From assembly GCA_900770295.1 (NCBI GenBank), contig CAAGJQ010000022.1, positions 1-5,064 of the forward strand: DNA of 5,064 nucleotides, written 5' to 3'. Below, one piece after another: positions 1-5,064 of the stretch. The notes under the pieces were generated by a model. That model was not told the origin of the DNA. It was given only the letters and a program-made list of their open reading frames with translations, and made no database searches. The stretch is from an uncultured Oscillibacter sp. Its GTDB lineage: Bacteria > Bacillota > Clostridia > Oscillospirales > Oscillospiraceae. The position numbers were made by a program, and so were the translations under genes. Numbering within the stretch: position 1 is the first letter of the stretch; each line of letters begins with the position of its first letter.

Positions 1-1484
<1,484 letters not shown>

Positions 1485-1494
1485 GTTGCGATTT

Positions 1495-1501
1495 CCTCCT
1501 T
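1495..1501 (-). promoter_or_regulatory. Strong Shine-Dalgarno site of rpoC
   Basis: On the minus strand the mRNA reads AAGGAGG here, a near-perfect match to the anti-Shine-Dalgarno end of 16S rRNA. From the end of AGGAGG there are 10 bases to the first ATG (1484-1482) and 13 to the second (1481-1479). This spacing favours the first ATG of the tandem pair as the rpoC start. The site begins only one base after the 3' arm of the neighbouring inverted repeat ends. Confidence 0.9.
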
Positions 1502-1502
1502 C

Positions 1503-1546
1503 AATGATCCAGAATTTTCAGTGTGACGAATGGCTGCCATTCTGGA

Positions 1547-1551
<5 letters not shown>
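1503..1551 (-). repeat. Perfect 13-bp inverted repeat (RNA hairpin) at the rpoB-rpoC junction
   Basis: AATGATCCAGAAT at 1503-1515 is the exact reverse complement of ATTCTGGATCATT at 1539-1551, with 23 bases between. In the mRNA the 5' arm contains the rpoB TGA stop (1549-1547) and the 3' arm ends one base before the rpoC AAGGAGG, about 19 bases upstream of the rpoC ATG. Only 4 of 13 positions in each arm are G or C, in contrast with the G+C-rich flanks. The interior can form a second small hairpin, GAATGG/CCATTC (1528-1533 with 1537-1542, 3-base loop), and an alternative 8-bp pairing joins 1525-1532 to 1548-1555. There is no U-run after the stem and rpoC follows at once, so it is not an ordinary intrinsic terminator. 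Possible roles are mRNA processing or stabilisation, or tuning of rpoC translation; the function is inferred only. Confidence 0.75.

Positions 1552-5064
<3,513 letters not shown>

Noticed and set aside
1485..1546. A separate rpoC promoter in the intergenic gap
   Set aside because: I see no convincing -35 and -10 pair with proper spacing on the minus strand in these 62 bases; the hairpin and ribosome binding site account for most of them.

Overview
The window is one transcriptional unit read entirely on the minus strand: the 3' nine-tenths or so of rpoB (RNA polymerase beta subunit, 5064 down to 1547) followed by the 5' part of rpoC (beta' subunit, 1484 down to 1). Both genes run off the window. 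rpoB lacks its first few dozen codons at the right edge. rpoC is cut at the left edge, about 34 codons after its catalytic NADFDGDQM motif.

The organism is most likely a G+C-rich member of the Clostridia, in the Oscillospiraceae/Ruminococcaceae neighbourhood of gut Firmicutes. This rests on three things: the rpoB-rpoC order, beta and beta' sequences of Firmicutes type without the large proteobacterial insertions, and strong use of G- or C-ending codons. The assignment is inference from remembered family sequences, not from a search.

Layout: 1-1484 rpoC (minus); 1485-1546 a 62-base intergenic gap holding a strong rpoC Shine-Dalgarno site and a perfect 13-bp inverted repeat that includes the rpoB stop codon; 1547-5064 rpoB (minus). 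There is no other gene, RNA gene, mobile element or CRISPR array. The plus-strand open frames, including one of 476 codons opposite rpoC, look like antisense shadows of these two conserved genes.

The two products assemble with alpha and omega into core RNA polymerase. The window contains the beta rifampicin-binding cluster, the beta residues around the active centre, the beta' zinc-binding N-terminus and the beta' Mg2+-binding aspartates. This is a core housekeeping locus and I see no undescribed system. The points worth a second look are the structured rpoB-rpoC junction, unusual residues in the rifampicin pocket of beta (notably Tyr where E. coli has Ser574), an Asn next to the beta' catalytic loop where Val is usual, and a very acidic beta C-terminal tail.
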